Assembly: GCA_036721445.1 (NCBI GenBank)
Contig: DAIMKZ010000042.1
Location: 1 to 15,091, forward strand
From: UBA4055 sp036721445
GTDB lineage: Bacteria; UBA4055
Length of the DNA: 15,091 bases
Reading direction: 5' to 3'
Shown in pieces: positions 1-6,869 of this stretch (position 1 is its first letter; each line of letters opens with the position of its first letter). The translations under genes were made by a program, and so were the position numbers. The notes under the pieces are model-generated. The model did not search any database. It had not been told where the DNA came from and was given only the letters and a program-made list of their open reading frames with translations.

Positions 1-2
1 AA

Positions 3-578
3 GTGCTCTACAACTTTCTGTCATCGGATATGCCTGAAAAGAAAAATCAACCGAGGGAGAATTTCTTTATCACTGTATCTACGATAAATCCGGGCAAAAA
101 CCTCGAAAAATTATTCGAAGCATTCAATGTTTTTCATGATATCAATAGCAACTTTAAGCTATATGTGATAGGAGGAAAAGGATGGAATTATGAGTCGATC
201 TTTTTGAAAGTGAAAGAGCTGAATATGGAAAAAGCGATAATATTTTTAGGGTATTTAAAAGACGATGAACTGTACAAATATTACCAGAAGGCGAAGGCTC
301 TTGTGTATGTAAGCACCTACGAAGGATTCGGGATACCTCCGCTTGAAGCTTTGCATTTTAATTGTCCGGTGGTGGTTTCAAATATTTCATCACTGCCAGA
401 GGTTGTTGGAGAAGCAGGCTTTCTTGTTGATCCCTATAATGTAAATTCCATAGCTGAAGGTATGACTCAATGCACGGATGAGTCTAAAATCGCAGAAAAA
501 CTCAAATATTTTCCTGATCAGCTGAATAAATTTGACGGCGAAACTGAAACAAAAAAATTTCTCAGTCTTATAAGATGA
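3..578 (+). CDS. Glycosyltransferase family 4 (GT-B), C-terminal part, 5' truncated
   Basis: The reading frame is open to the left edge, so this is the C-terminal nucleotide-sugar-binding half of a GT4 glycosyltransferase; the first GTG in view is not convincing as the real start. Counting from that codon, a beta-strand followed by NPGKNLEKL (residues 29-37) opens the C-terminal Rossmann-like domain. EGFGIPPLE (107-115) is the family's E-x7-E donor-binding signature, and SSLPEVVGEAG (129-139) with the following V-DP is also typical. The family transfers sugars from nucleotide-sugar donors to glycans or lipid-linked acceptors on the cytoplasmic side of the membrane. The ATP-grasp and GT2 genes follow on the same strand, which supports a surface-polysaccharide cluster. 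Family assignment is firm; donor and acceptor cannot be read from the sequence. Confidence 0.9.
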   Translation: MLYNFLSSDMPEKKNQPRENFFITVSTINPGKNLEKLFEAFNVFHDINSNFKLYVIGGKGWNYESIFLKVKELNMEKAIIFLGYLKDDELYKYYQKAKALVYVSTYEGFGIPPLEALHFNCPVVVSNISSLPEVVGEAGFLVDPYNVNSIAEGMTQCTDESKIAEKLKYFPDQLNKFDGETETKKFLSLIR

Positions 579-603
579 TTAAATAATTCACAGGACCTTT
601 ATA

Positions 604-1509
604 ATGTCAAAAAATGTAACGACACGCGACTCAGAAAACACTGCTCTTCGCTTTTTTTACCAGATACTAAATTTTATTATACCGAAGAACAGAACGGGGG
701 ACAGAATATTTTCTTTCATTCTTTTCATTTTCAAGCACAGAAGATTCCCTTCAGATAAAATGCTCTTCAATGATGTTCTGTATAAAATTAAAACCTCAAA
801 TGAAATTCTGGATCCGCTGAGAGTTTTTGTTTCAGATAAAGAGTTCCTAAAAGTTTATGTAAGAGCTTTTGCCGGAGAAAAGTATAATGTCCGTACTTAT
901 GCGGTCTTAAAGGATCCTGCAGAAATTGATAATTATGAATTTCCCGAAAACTGCTGTATAAAACCGACACATCTGAGTGGAAAAGTGATACTAAGGACGA
1001 AGAACAGTCCGATAGACAGGGATAAAATTAAAAGCTGGTTTAATCTTAACCGGTATTCCGTCGGTCGCGAAGCAAATTACAGAACTCTAAAACCTAAGGT
1101 AATAATAGAAGAGTTGATTTTCGGACGGACCAATGTTGAGGATTTCAAATTCTTCTGCTATAACGGAGTCCCAAAGTTGATTCAGGTTGATCTTGACAGA
1201 AGTATTAAACATACTAGAAAATTTTTTGATCCTGACTGGAATGAATTTGAGTTCTCAATTATTTACCCGCGTAATACCAATGAAATCGAAAAACCTGATA
1301 ATTTGACTGAAATGCTAACTGTGGTGAAAAAATTAAGCGAGCCCTTTGGATTTATCAGAGTTGATCTTTACAGCAACGGAAAAACCATACTCGTAGGCGA
1401 GATCACCAACTGCAGCGAAAACGCCGGCGGATATTTCATACCCCGTTCGGCCGAAAAAAGAATTTCAGAAGAAATTTTCCCTTTACAAACTATAAAAAAT
1501 AAATTATAA
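604..1509 (+). CDS. TupA-like ATP-grasp family protein
   Basis: This 301-residue protein matches the TupA-like ATP-grasp family found in polysaccharide and teichuronopeptide clusters. SDKEFLKVYV (77-86) is the usual N-terminal helix. IKPTHLSGKVILR (119-131) is the nucleotide-binding K-P-x-H-x-S-G strand and loop. IIEELI (167-172), DFKFFCYNG (180-188), the QVDLDR segment (194-199) and RVDLY followed by ILVGEIT (252-267) supply the acidic metal and ATP ligands. ATP-grasp enzymes form amide-type bonds between a carboxylate and an amine, so this one may add an amino acid or similar group to a glycan; that is inference from the family. It starts 25 nt after the upstream glycosyltransferase, with a weak AGGA about 8 nt before the ATG. 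The gene is AT-rich compared with the right half of the window. Confidence 0.85.
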   Translation: MSKNVTTRDSENTALRFFYQILNFIIPKNRTGDRIFSFILFIFKHRRFPSDKMLFNDVLYKIKTSNEILDPLRVFVSDKEFLKVYVRAFAGEKYNVRTYAVLKDPAEIDNYEFPENCCIKPTHLSGKVILRTKNSPIDRDKIKSWFNLNRYSVGREANYRTLKPKVIIEELIFGRTNVEDFKFFCYNGVPKLIQVDLDRSIKHTRKFFDPDWNEFEFSIIYPRNTNEIEKPDNLTEMLTVVKKLSEPFGFIRVDLYSNGKTILVGEITNCSENAGGYFIPRSAEKRISEEIFPLQTIKNKL

Positions 1510-1541
1510 TCCCGATGTTCTGAAAATTTATTACCGGTATA

Positions 1542-2336
1542 ATGATGAATGTAAAAGTGTTACTGCCTGTATCTTCAGGTGACAGGCTCAAGTATTTTAA
1601 ACTCGCCCTGAACAGCATATTGACCCAGACCTATACAGATTTTGATGTTATAATATGTATCGACGGCATAATAAGCGAAGATATCGACCTGTACATAAAT
1701 TCTCTTGGCGACCGGAGGATAAGGATCATGCGGAATGAGGCTAACATCGGACTTGCCGCTACACTGAACAAAGCTATTCGTTCATATCCCTCCGATATTT
1801 ATTTCAGAATGGACTCAGATGATATCTGCAACCGTAGGAGGTTCCGTAGAACGCTTGAGGAGTTCGAGAACGACGAGGATATTCTTCTTATCGGAACAGA
1901 ATGTATCGAAATTGACGATGACGGAACGGAAATATTCTATAAAAAAATGCCTTTTCAGGCTCAGATAAAAAAGTGGGCCATAACAAGGAACCCGTTCATT
2001 CATCCTTCCGTGGCTTTCAGAAAAGAGTTTTTCGACATTGTGGGATATTACAACGAGAGCTTTAAGAAAAGCCAGGATTATGAGCTCTGGTCCAGAGCGA
2101 TCGTAAAAAATGTAAAGATGAATAACATTCATGAACCTCTTATCTGGTTCCGCGTATCTAATAAATTCTGGATCAACAGAACTCTCAGAAGCAATGTCAG
2201 GAACGAGCTGAAAGTTTCTTTTTTTCTCATAAAAAAATTCAACGGATACATATACCTGCCGAAAATACTTTTGAAAGCTTTACTCAGATTCATGCCTGTC
2301 TGGTTGAATAAGCTTATGTACAAATACGGCCGATGA
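1542..2336 (+). CDS. Glycosyltransferase family 2 (GT-A)
   Basis: A 264-residue family 2 glycosyltransferase with the whole GT-A core. The N-terminal strand VKVLLPV (4-10) leads into the SILTQTYTDFDVIICIDG segment (25-42). NEANIGLAATLN (65-76) is the nucleotide-binding helix region. DSDD (91-94) is the metal- and UDP-binding DxD site. HPSVAFR (154-160) and QDYELWSR (178-185) form the acceptor side and the usual catalytic acid. It probably adds one sugar during surface polysaccharide assembly. Two adjacent ATG codons (1542 and 1545) are possible starts; neither has a good Shine-Dalgarno sequence, so translation may depend on the upstream gene 32 nt away. The stop codon touches the stop codon of the opposing gene with no spacer. 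The substrate is unknown. Confidence 0.92.
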   Translation: MMNVKVLLPVSSGDRLKYFKLALNSILTQTYTDFDVIICIDGIISEDIDLYINSLGDRRIRIMRNEANIGLAATLNKAIRSYPSDIYFRMDSDDICNRRRFRRTLEEFENDEDILLIGTECIEIDDDGTEIFYKKMPFQAQIKKWAITRNPFIHPSVAFRKEFFDIVGYYNESFKKSQDYELWSRAIVKNVKMNNIHEPLIWFRVSNKFWINRTLRSNVRNELKVSFFLIKKFNGYIYLPKILLKALLRFMPVWLNKLMYKYGR

Positions 2337-3401
2337 TCAGCTCCCCAGCCTGGATCTTTTTGGTTTGAACTTGAGTTCGACCTCTCTTCCGGTCTCCGCT
2401 GATTCATAGATCGCATTAATAAGTTCGAGAGATTTTCTTCCTTCAAGACCGTCAACGAGAGCCTGTTTGTTGTTCCTGATGCAGTCAATAACGTTCTCAA
2501 TATATCTGATGTGCCCGAAACCGTAAACATTGGGCGGGTTTTCAGCGTATTCATTCAGGACCCTGTTCTTTTCTTCCTCCGACTGTCCTGCAAAATTCCA
2601 TGTTTCCATCCTGTTCACCGCAAAGCCGCCTATAACGACCGAGCCTTTCTCACCCAGTATGCTGATCGAACCTTCAAGATCAACTGGTCTTGTTGCAGTC
2701 GTGGCCTCGACTATGCCAAGTGCGCCGGATTCGAAACGGATGATCGCTGCGGCTGTATCGTCAACCTCGATCTTAGACATAAAAGTTTCTGTTCTCGCCA
2801 TTACCGAGACCGGCGTTCCCAGCATCCATTCAAGAAGATCGATGTGGTGTGACGCCTGATTTGCTAAAACTCCACCGTCCAGTTTCCAAGTGCCGCGCCA
2901 TTCATCCTGATCGTAATATTTCTGATCCCTGGCCCACCTGACTCTGACCGTTCCCAGAAATATTCTTCCGAAATCGCCTGCCTCTACTGCCTGCCTGAGC
3001 TTTGACACAGGCAAATTATACCTGTTCTGTTTGACGACGAACATCCTGACAGAGTTCAGATCGCACGTCTTGATCATCGCGTCCGCATCAGACAGTTTAA
3101 GCGCCATAGGCTTTTCAACTATTATGTGCTTTCTGTATTTTTTAACAATGTCGATAGCGTGCTCGGGATGAAGTCCGGAAGGTGTAAGAATGCTCACTAT
3201 ATCTACCTCTTCATTTTTCAGCATGTCGTCGTACGATGTATAATATTTCTTCAGGCCGGCTTTCGAGGCGCATTTTTCAGCTCTCTCCGCATTAATATCG
3301 CAGACTGCTACAAGTTCCGCATCATCGATATTCTTAAGCGCGTCAACATGTTTGCCGGATATACGGCCGCAGCCCACAAGCGCAAATCCAAGTTTTTTCA
3401 T
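2337..3401 (-). CDS. Gfo/Idh/MocA oxidoreductase, WlbA/WbpB-like (putative nucleotide-sugar 3-dehydrogenase)
   Basis: A 354-residue NAD(P)-dependent sugar dehydrogenase. Residues 4-15 (LGFALVGCGRIS) are the Rossmann dinucleotide-binding turn. EKP (96-98) is the family's catalytic lysine motif, and HHIDLLEW (185-192) holds the catalytic histidine region. The central part (KQNRYNLPV at 124-132, WARDQKYYDQDEWRGTW at 156-172, GGVLANQASHHIDLL at 176-190) closely resembles the WlbA/WbpB enzymes, which oxidise C3 of UDP-GlcNAc uronate on the way to diacetamido uronic acids of O-antigen. That substrate is an inference from remembered family sequences; other sugar substrates are possible. I chose the ATG at 3401 over an in-frame TTG at 3416 because GGAG (minus strand, 3414-3411) lies 9 nt before the ATG. 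The gene is monocistronic and convergent with the glycosyltransferase cluster. The usual partner genes (3-aminotransferase, N-acetyltransferase) are not visible here. Confidence 0.9.
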   Translation of the reverse strand: MKKLGFALVGCGRISGKHVDALKNIDDAELVAVCDINAERAEKCASKAGLKKYYTSYDDMLKNEEVDIVSILTPSGLHPEHAIDIVKKYRKHIIVEKPMALKLSDADAMIKTCDLNSVRMFVVKQNRYNLPVSKLRQAVEAGDFGRIFLGTVRVRWARDQKYYDQDEWRGTWKLDGGVLANQASHHIDLLEWMLGTPVSVMARTETFMSKIEVDDTAAAIIRFESGALGIVEATTATRPVDLEGSISILGEKGSVVIGGFAVNRMETWNFAGQSEEEKNRVLNEYAENPPNVYGFGHIRYIENVIDCIRNNKQALVDGLEGRKSLELINAIYESAETGREVELKFKPKRSRLGS

Positions 3402-3410
3402 CTGATCAGG

Positions 3411-3414
3411 CTCC
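3411..3414 (-). promoter_or_regulatory. Ribosome binding site that decides the start of the Gfo/Idh/MocA gene
   Basis: GGAG on the minus strand lies 9 nt upstream of the ATG at 3401. The alternative TTG start at 3416 overlaps this site and would add five residues (TTG plus EPDQ) before the Rossmann strand. The site therefore favours the shorter protein. Confidence 0.6.
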
Positions 3415-3468
3415 AAATTTATTATGCAAAGATAACTCTTTAATAAGGAAAAATAAAGTTTTTAAATC

Positions 3469-3497
3469 TTGAATTATACATTTTCATTCTTTACATT
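3469..3497 (+). promoter_or_regulatory. Weak candidate promoter for the 3533 membrane protein gene
   Basis: The 131-nt region between the divergent starts at 3401 and 3533 is very AT-rich. On the plus strand TTGAAT (3469-3474) and TACATT (3492-3497) are 17 nt apart and could serve as -35 and -10 boxes, each with four of six consensus matches. On the minus strand a perfect TATAAT lies at 3478-3473, but I see no good -35 box for it. In such AT-rich DNA chance matches are common, so confidence is low. No operator palindrome stands out. Confidence 0.25.
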
Positions 3498-3522
3498 GAT
3501 GTTAATGTTTAAACAATCGCGC

Positions 3523-3527
3523 GGAGG
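3523..3527 (+). promoter_or_regulatory. Strong ribosome binding site of the 3533 gene
   Basis: GGAGG is followed by TTATA and the ATG at 3533. The same 13-nt string, GGAGGTTATAATG, recurs at 9443-9455 before the TPR lipoprotein gene. It supports the chosen start and the reality of this unrecognised gene. Confidence 0.7.
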
Positions 3528-3532
3528 TTATA

Positions 3533-4012
3533 ATGCAGTACCTCATAATTGCGACACTCCTGGCATGGTTCATTATGGTAGTGGTCAATTTCCATTCCCA
3601 TAAAAAATATATAGCAGCTCATAAGGATAAGTTCATTAAAATACTGAATGAAAATTACAGGAAAAGAAAAGACTTGAACTTTGATGACAGCATGTATTTT
3701 TCTTTTACCCCTGAAAATATAGAAAAAAGAGAGTTCTCTAAATATCTTAAGATGGGGAAATTTCTCTACCTGCTGTCGGACACGACGCAGATAATGTTTT
3801 CGATAGTACTTATTTTTATTTTAGCCTACAGCCTCGAATACCTGCCTTTCGTTCACATTGACAAAACAGAGGTCGATTATAACCTGGTCTGGCTTTTTGT
3901 CATGCTCGGTTATTTGATCTGTCTCGCCGACGCATATTCCAAAACTGTTAAATACGATAACATCATCAAAGAATGGAAGAAGGATCATCCTGATCAGGAA
4001 CTTAAAAAATGA
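3533..4012 (+). CDS. Hypothetical three-helix membrane protein
   Basis: I do not recognise a family for this 159-residue protein. It has a hydrophobic N-terminal helix (about 3-20), a basic, hydrophilic stretch (21-78) rich in Lys, His and Arg, a second hydrophobic helix (about 85-105) and a third (about 116-135), then a charged C-terminal tail ending in two lysines. This predicts an inner-membrane protein with a roughly 60-residue soluble loop between the first two helices. The start is well supported: GGAGG ends 5 nt before the ATG. It stands alone between two minus-strand genes. Its last 19 bp overlap the end of the RNA methyltransferase gene on the other strand. Clean membrane topology, a good ribosome site and no internal stops make it a real gene; the function is unknown. 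Confidence 0.75.
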   Translation: MQYLIIATLLAWFIMVVVNFHSHKKYIAAHKDKFIKILNENYRKRKDLNFDDSMYFSFTPENIEKREFSKYLKMGKFLYLLSDTTQIMFSIVLIFILAYSLEYLPFVHIDKTEVDYNLVWLFVMLGYLICLADAYSKTVKYDNIIKEWKKDHPDQELKK

Positions 4013-4788
4013 ATTTTCGAATATTCGTAAATGAATACGGAAGCAGCGGAAGCTACATTTAACGAGTTCTTCATACCGGCCATTTTTATTGAAACAATAT
4101 AGTCGCAGAGTTTAAGCGTATCCGAAGTGATACCTATCTCCTCGTTCCCGAATACTAAAGCCGTCTTTTCAGGCATAATGAAATCTGTAATTCCGATCGA
4201 TCCTTTACCTGTTTCCGCTCCTGCAATGATGTAGCCTCTGCTTTTCATATCTGATATTGTTATGCCTAATTCGCCTGTCCTTTCTATCTCCACGAAGTCT
4301 TCTGTGCCTTTTGATGTCTTTATAACTTTCGGATTTTCAACGCCGGGCGTGATCCCAGCCAATATGAGTTTACCGACTCCGAAACACTCGCATGACCTTA
4401 TTATAGAGCCTGTATTGAATGCTGATCTAATGTTCTCCAGTACAACGACAAGGCTGTTTTTCAGATATTTACCATTGTATCTGTCCCCGGTAGTGCCGAC
4501 GAATTTACCTTCTGGATCAGGGTAGCCGAAATATTCTTTTATTGAATGGTATAAAAAATGTGTGCTCTCAAATTTTTTCCTGACATCTTTTTCATTCAGT
4601 ATTTCTTTTATATTCTGAACGAACTCATTTTCGTCCGCCATGACAAGGTATAAAAGCAGCTTTTCCAGTATATCACAATCCGCATCAGCTCCCCTGGCGA
4701 GTTCGTCCCTCAACTTCTGAAGTTCTTTTGCAACATGAAAGTATTTCGTGATCTTTTTTAGTGATGAGAACTTGCTGAAAGTGATCAT
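3994..4788 (-). CDS. SpoU/TrmH-family (SPOUT) RNA 2'-O-methyltransferase
   Basis: A 264-residue RNA methyltransferase of the SPOUT superfamily, which transfers a methyl group from S-adenosylmethionine to the 2'-OH of a ribose in tRNA or rRNA. All three motifs are present. Motif 1 is ENIRSAFNTGSIIR (118-131), with the conserved Asn and Arg. Motif 2 is LVFGNEEIGI (211-220). Motif 3 is SIKMAGMKNSLNVASAAS (233-250), containing the SLNV turn of the trefoil knot that binds the cofactor. The first roughly 110 residues are a charged, helical extension, so the catalytic domain is only the C-terminal part. It is the last gene of the phosphate-transport operon, 16 nt after the PhoU gene, with GGAG about 10 nt before the ATG. 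Its 3' end overlaps the convergent 3533 gene by 19 bp. The RNA target (tRNA Gm18, 23S rRNA or other) cannot be decided. Confidence 0.92.
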   Translation of the reverse strand: MITFSKFSSLKKITKYFHVAKELQKLRDELARGADADCDILEKLLLYLVMADENEFVQNIKEILNEKDVRKKFESTHFLYHSIKEYFGYPDPEGKFVGTTGDRYNGKYLKNSLVVVLENIRSAFNTGSIIRSCECFGVGKLILAGITPGVENPKVIKTSKGTEDFVEIERTGELGITISDMKSRGYIIAGAETGKGSIGITDFIMPEKTALVFGNEEIGITSDTLKLCDYIVSIKMAGMKNSLNVASAASVFIYEYSKIHFLSS

Positions 4789-4804
4789 TTAAGACCGCTC
4801 CGGA

Positions 4805-5506
4805 TCATTCATCGTCAATATCGTCCCCTTCGTCCCCTACATAATATCCTATCTTGTCTATAGGATTGGTTATCGAAGTGGCGATGTTCATCAAATGTGA
4901 GCTTATTCTTTTTGAATATCTTAAAAAAAGAGCATAAGCCGCATAATTAACGGTCAGAGGAGGTTCTTTGGTCGCAATTACCACAAGGTCTTCATTTATC
5001 CTGCTCTTAATTTCGAAGTGTACATCTATCACTTTTCTGGCCAGATCATAATCCGCGTTCTTGAAAGCGTTCAGAGTATCCTGGAATATTTCTTTTATCT
5101 TATCTGAATATTCTTTCAGCCTTACATTCCACTCTTCGTCTTTAAGCATTCTCTTGATCTCGGCGATCTCGGAAATGTTCTTGCTGTAGTCGCCTATCCT
5201 TTCAAAATTATTCACGATCGTTGTAAGAATGAATGCCGTTGAAAGCTGCTGCTCCTCTTTATCGTTGATAGCGATATGCTCGAACACTTTTTTCCTGATA
5301 GATTTTTCAAAATGATTCAGGAGAAAATCTTTTTTACGCACCTTCTCTATATCCTCTGGAGTCAGTGCCGTTTGAGGATGTTCAAAAGTCTGCCTGACCG
5401 CAAGTTCGTACAGCCTGAAAGATATCTCGGCCATCTCATGAGTGTCGTTAAGCGCCTGAGTAAGCAGGTCCTGATTTGAAAGCATTTTAAAGAATTGTTT
5501 TAACAT
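4805..5506 (-). CDS. PhoU-domain protein, partner of the Na+/phosphate cotransporter
   Basis: A 233-residue all-helical protein with PhoU features. FERIGDYSKNISEIA (101-115) carries the ExxxD metal-binding motif (E102, D106) of the first three-helix bundle. The matching place in the second bundle reads KRISSHLMNIA (199-209), so the expected Glu and Asp are Lys and Ser. The protein ends in an acidic tail (GDEGDDIDDE). PhoU-type proteins regulate phosphate uptake and signalling, and in the YjbB/NptA type the domain is often fused to the C terminus of the transporter. Here it is a separate gene 35 nt downstream of the transporter with its own strong site (AAGGAG, 6 nt before the ATG). The neighbour makes a role in controlling that transporter likely; it probably acts on the cytoplasmic face of the membrane. 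Confidence 0.82.
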   Translation of the reverse strand: MLKQFFKMLSNQDLLTQALNDTHEMAEISFRLYELAVRQTFEHPQTALTPEDIEKVRKKDFLLNHFEKSIRKKVFEHIAINDKEEQQLSTAFILTTIVNNFERIGDYSKNISEIAEIKRMLKDEEWNVRLKEYSDKIKEIFQDTLNAFKNADYDLARKVIDVHFEIKSRINEDLVVIATKEPPLTVNYAAYALFLRYSKRISSHLMNIATSITNPIDKIGYYVGDEGDDIDDE

Positions 5507-5541
5507 CTTAAACTCCTTTCCCTGATAAAAGTTGTTTTATT

Positions 5542-6705
5542 TTATCTATTAATTAGAATTACAGCTAATGGAAGAAGAAAAAACATTGTAACTAAGAATC
5601 CTACTGCCCAAAGCCTGTTCTTTTTAACTTTCATGGAAAACCATCTTGCCGCGCCTATCGGCAGTTTTCTTAAAGGAATGAAAATTATTGAACCGAAAAC
5701 ATTGAACAAAGTGTGAGCCAGAGCTATACTGATACCGCTTGGGTTTCCTGTAACAAGTGCAGCGAGGATACCAGTTATAGTAGTTCCGATATTAGCACCC
5801 ACGGCATACGGGAATATCTGTTCAAGCGTAAGTATTCCTGATCCCACCAGAGGGACAACTAAAGAGATAGTGATTGCAGAGGACTGTACCGACAGAGTGA
5901 ATATCAATCCGAATATAAACGCAGTAGCCATACTGTTGAATACGAACTTATGTATTATCCTCTCGAACTTGCCGATCAGTATTTTCTTCATTATCGAAGA
6001 CATATACTTCAATGAAACGAACAGCATAACAAGAGAAACCGTTATCATAACTGTTAGGAGCAAACTACTGTACACAGGATAATTACTTGCTTTACCGGCA
6101 ACAATATGCTCGCACACCGGACAATCCATCAGTCTTGCTATAGAATTTTCAATATATTTTGCAACCGGTTTGACGGCCGAATCAAGCGGAGAATTGAATT
6201 TAATAGTTGAACCTCCGACTAGAATACCGGTCAGTGTTTGAGCGCTTTTTCCTATAAAACCGGTCATTAGCTCAAGAGGGAAGAACAGCAGCACACATGA
6301 CCAGTTAAAGAAGTCATGAACTACCGCGGCAGAGAACGATTTGTGAAATTCAAGCTTATTCTTTACCTGACCGAATGAGACTAAAATACCTGTCACAGAC
6401 GATCCTATATTCGCTCCGAATACCATCGGGATCGCACTCTCATACGGTATGGTCCCGGCACCTACGAAAGCAACGATAATTGATGTAGTTGTGCTTGATG
6501 AATTCATTAATGCAGTCGTAAGTATTCCGATGAACAAAGCTACGAAAGGGTCATGGCATGCATTCTGGATCAGGTCTGCTGTATTATCCGAAAAATAATG
6601 TTTGAATACTTCACCGAGCAGTTTGATGCTTAAAAGAAAAAGCCAGAGAAAGAAAAGCATAAGTACAAGTTTTATTACCCAGTCGTATTTGTCTTTTTTA
6701 GCCAA
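5542..6705 (-). CDS. Na+/phosphate cotransporter family protein (Na/Pi_cotrans, NptA/YjbB type)
   Basis: A 387-residue polytopic membrane protein with the inverted-repeat layout of the Na+/Pi cotransporters. The first repeat has NSSS (68-71) and GANIGSSVTG (97-106), the second QSS (274-276) and GANIGTTITG (303-312). HDFFN (130-134) and HTLFN (331-335) are the paired histidine motifs. The first repeat has Asn where the family usually has Gln in QSSS. It should import inorganic phosphate with sodium across the inner membrane. A CPVC pair (195-198) lies in the loop between the two repeats. Many homologues carry a fused C-terminal PhoU domain; here that part is the next gene. The start is a TTG with AAGGAA 6 nt upstream; the first in-frame ATG (residue 16) would cut into the first membrane helix, so TTG is preferred. 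First gene of a three-gene minus-strand operon. Confidence 0.92.
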   Translation of the reverse strand: MAKKDKYDWVIKLVLMLFFLWLFLLSIKLLGEVFKHYFSDNTADLIQNACHDPFVALFIGILTTALMNSSSTTTSIIVAFVGAGTIPYESAIPMVFGANIGSSVTGILVSFGQVKNKLEFHKSFSAAVVHDFFNWSCVLLFFPLELMTGFIGKSAQTLTGILVGGSTIKFNSPLDSAVKPVAKYIENSIARLMDCPVCEHIVAGKASNYPVYSSLLLTVMITVSLVMLFVSLKYMSSIMKKILIGKFERIIHKFVFNSMATAFIFGLIFTLSVQSSAITISLVVPLVGSGILTLEQIFPYAVGANIGTTITGILAALVTGNPSGISIALAHTLFNVFGSIIFIPLRKLPIGAARWFSMKVKKNRLWAVGFLVTMFFLLPLAVILINR

Positions 6706-6711
6706 AACAAG

Positions 6712-6717
6712 TTCCTT
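6712..6717 (-). promoter_or_regulatory. Ribosome binding site supporting a TTG start for the Na+/Pi cotransporter
   Basis: AAGGAA on the minus strand is followed by a 6-nt spacer and the TTG at 6705. No in-frame ATG or GTG lies closer than residue 16, which is inside the first hydrophobic helix. The site makes a non-ATG start the best choice. Confidence 0.6.
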
Positions 6718-6818
6718 TTAAGTTTGTTTTTTGCTGGCTTTTGAAGGCCGTCGAAATCTAAAATATTAATTTACTATTAGCAATCATAAATTTAATAAAA
6801 AACATCATAAAAATTCAT

Positions 6819-6848
6819 TTGACTATATATACTAAAATAAATTATATT
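6819..6848 (+). promoter_or_regulatory. Candidate promoter of the envelope-rpiB-glyA-oxidoreductase gene set
   Basis: TTGACT (6819-6824) and TATATT (6843-6848) are separated by 18 nt and match the sigma-70 type boxes in five of six positions each. They lie about 100 nt upstream of the first lipoprotein start and would give a leader of about 90 nt that contains the inverted repeat at 6870-6911. The 242-nt divergent region (6706-6947) must also drive the minus-strand phosphate operon, but I see no equally good minus-strand promoter. If the host belongs to Bacteroidota, with a different promoter consensus, this match would mean less. Confidence 0.4.
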
Positions 6849-6869
6849 AACGGGCGCTTTCCGTGTACG

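Noticed and set aside
788..970. Open frame on the minus strand inside the ATP-grasp gene
   Set aside because: It is antisense to a well-supported gene, has no ribosome site or recognisable domain and is of a length expected by chance.
2129..2554. Minus-strand 141-codon frame across the glycosyltransferase/dehydrogenase junction
   Set aside because: It overlaps two genes with clear family motifs and shows Ser/Arg/Thr-rich shadow composition without domain features.
3402..3416. Alternative TTG start of the Gfo/Idh/MocA protein
   Set aside because: It overlaps the GGAG ribosome site that serves the ATG at 3401 and adds residues not typical before the Rossmann strand.
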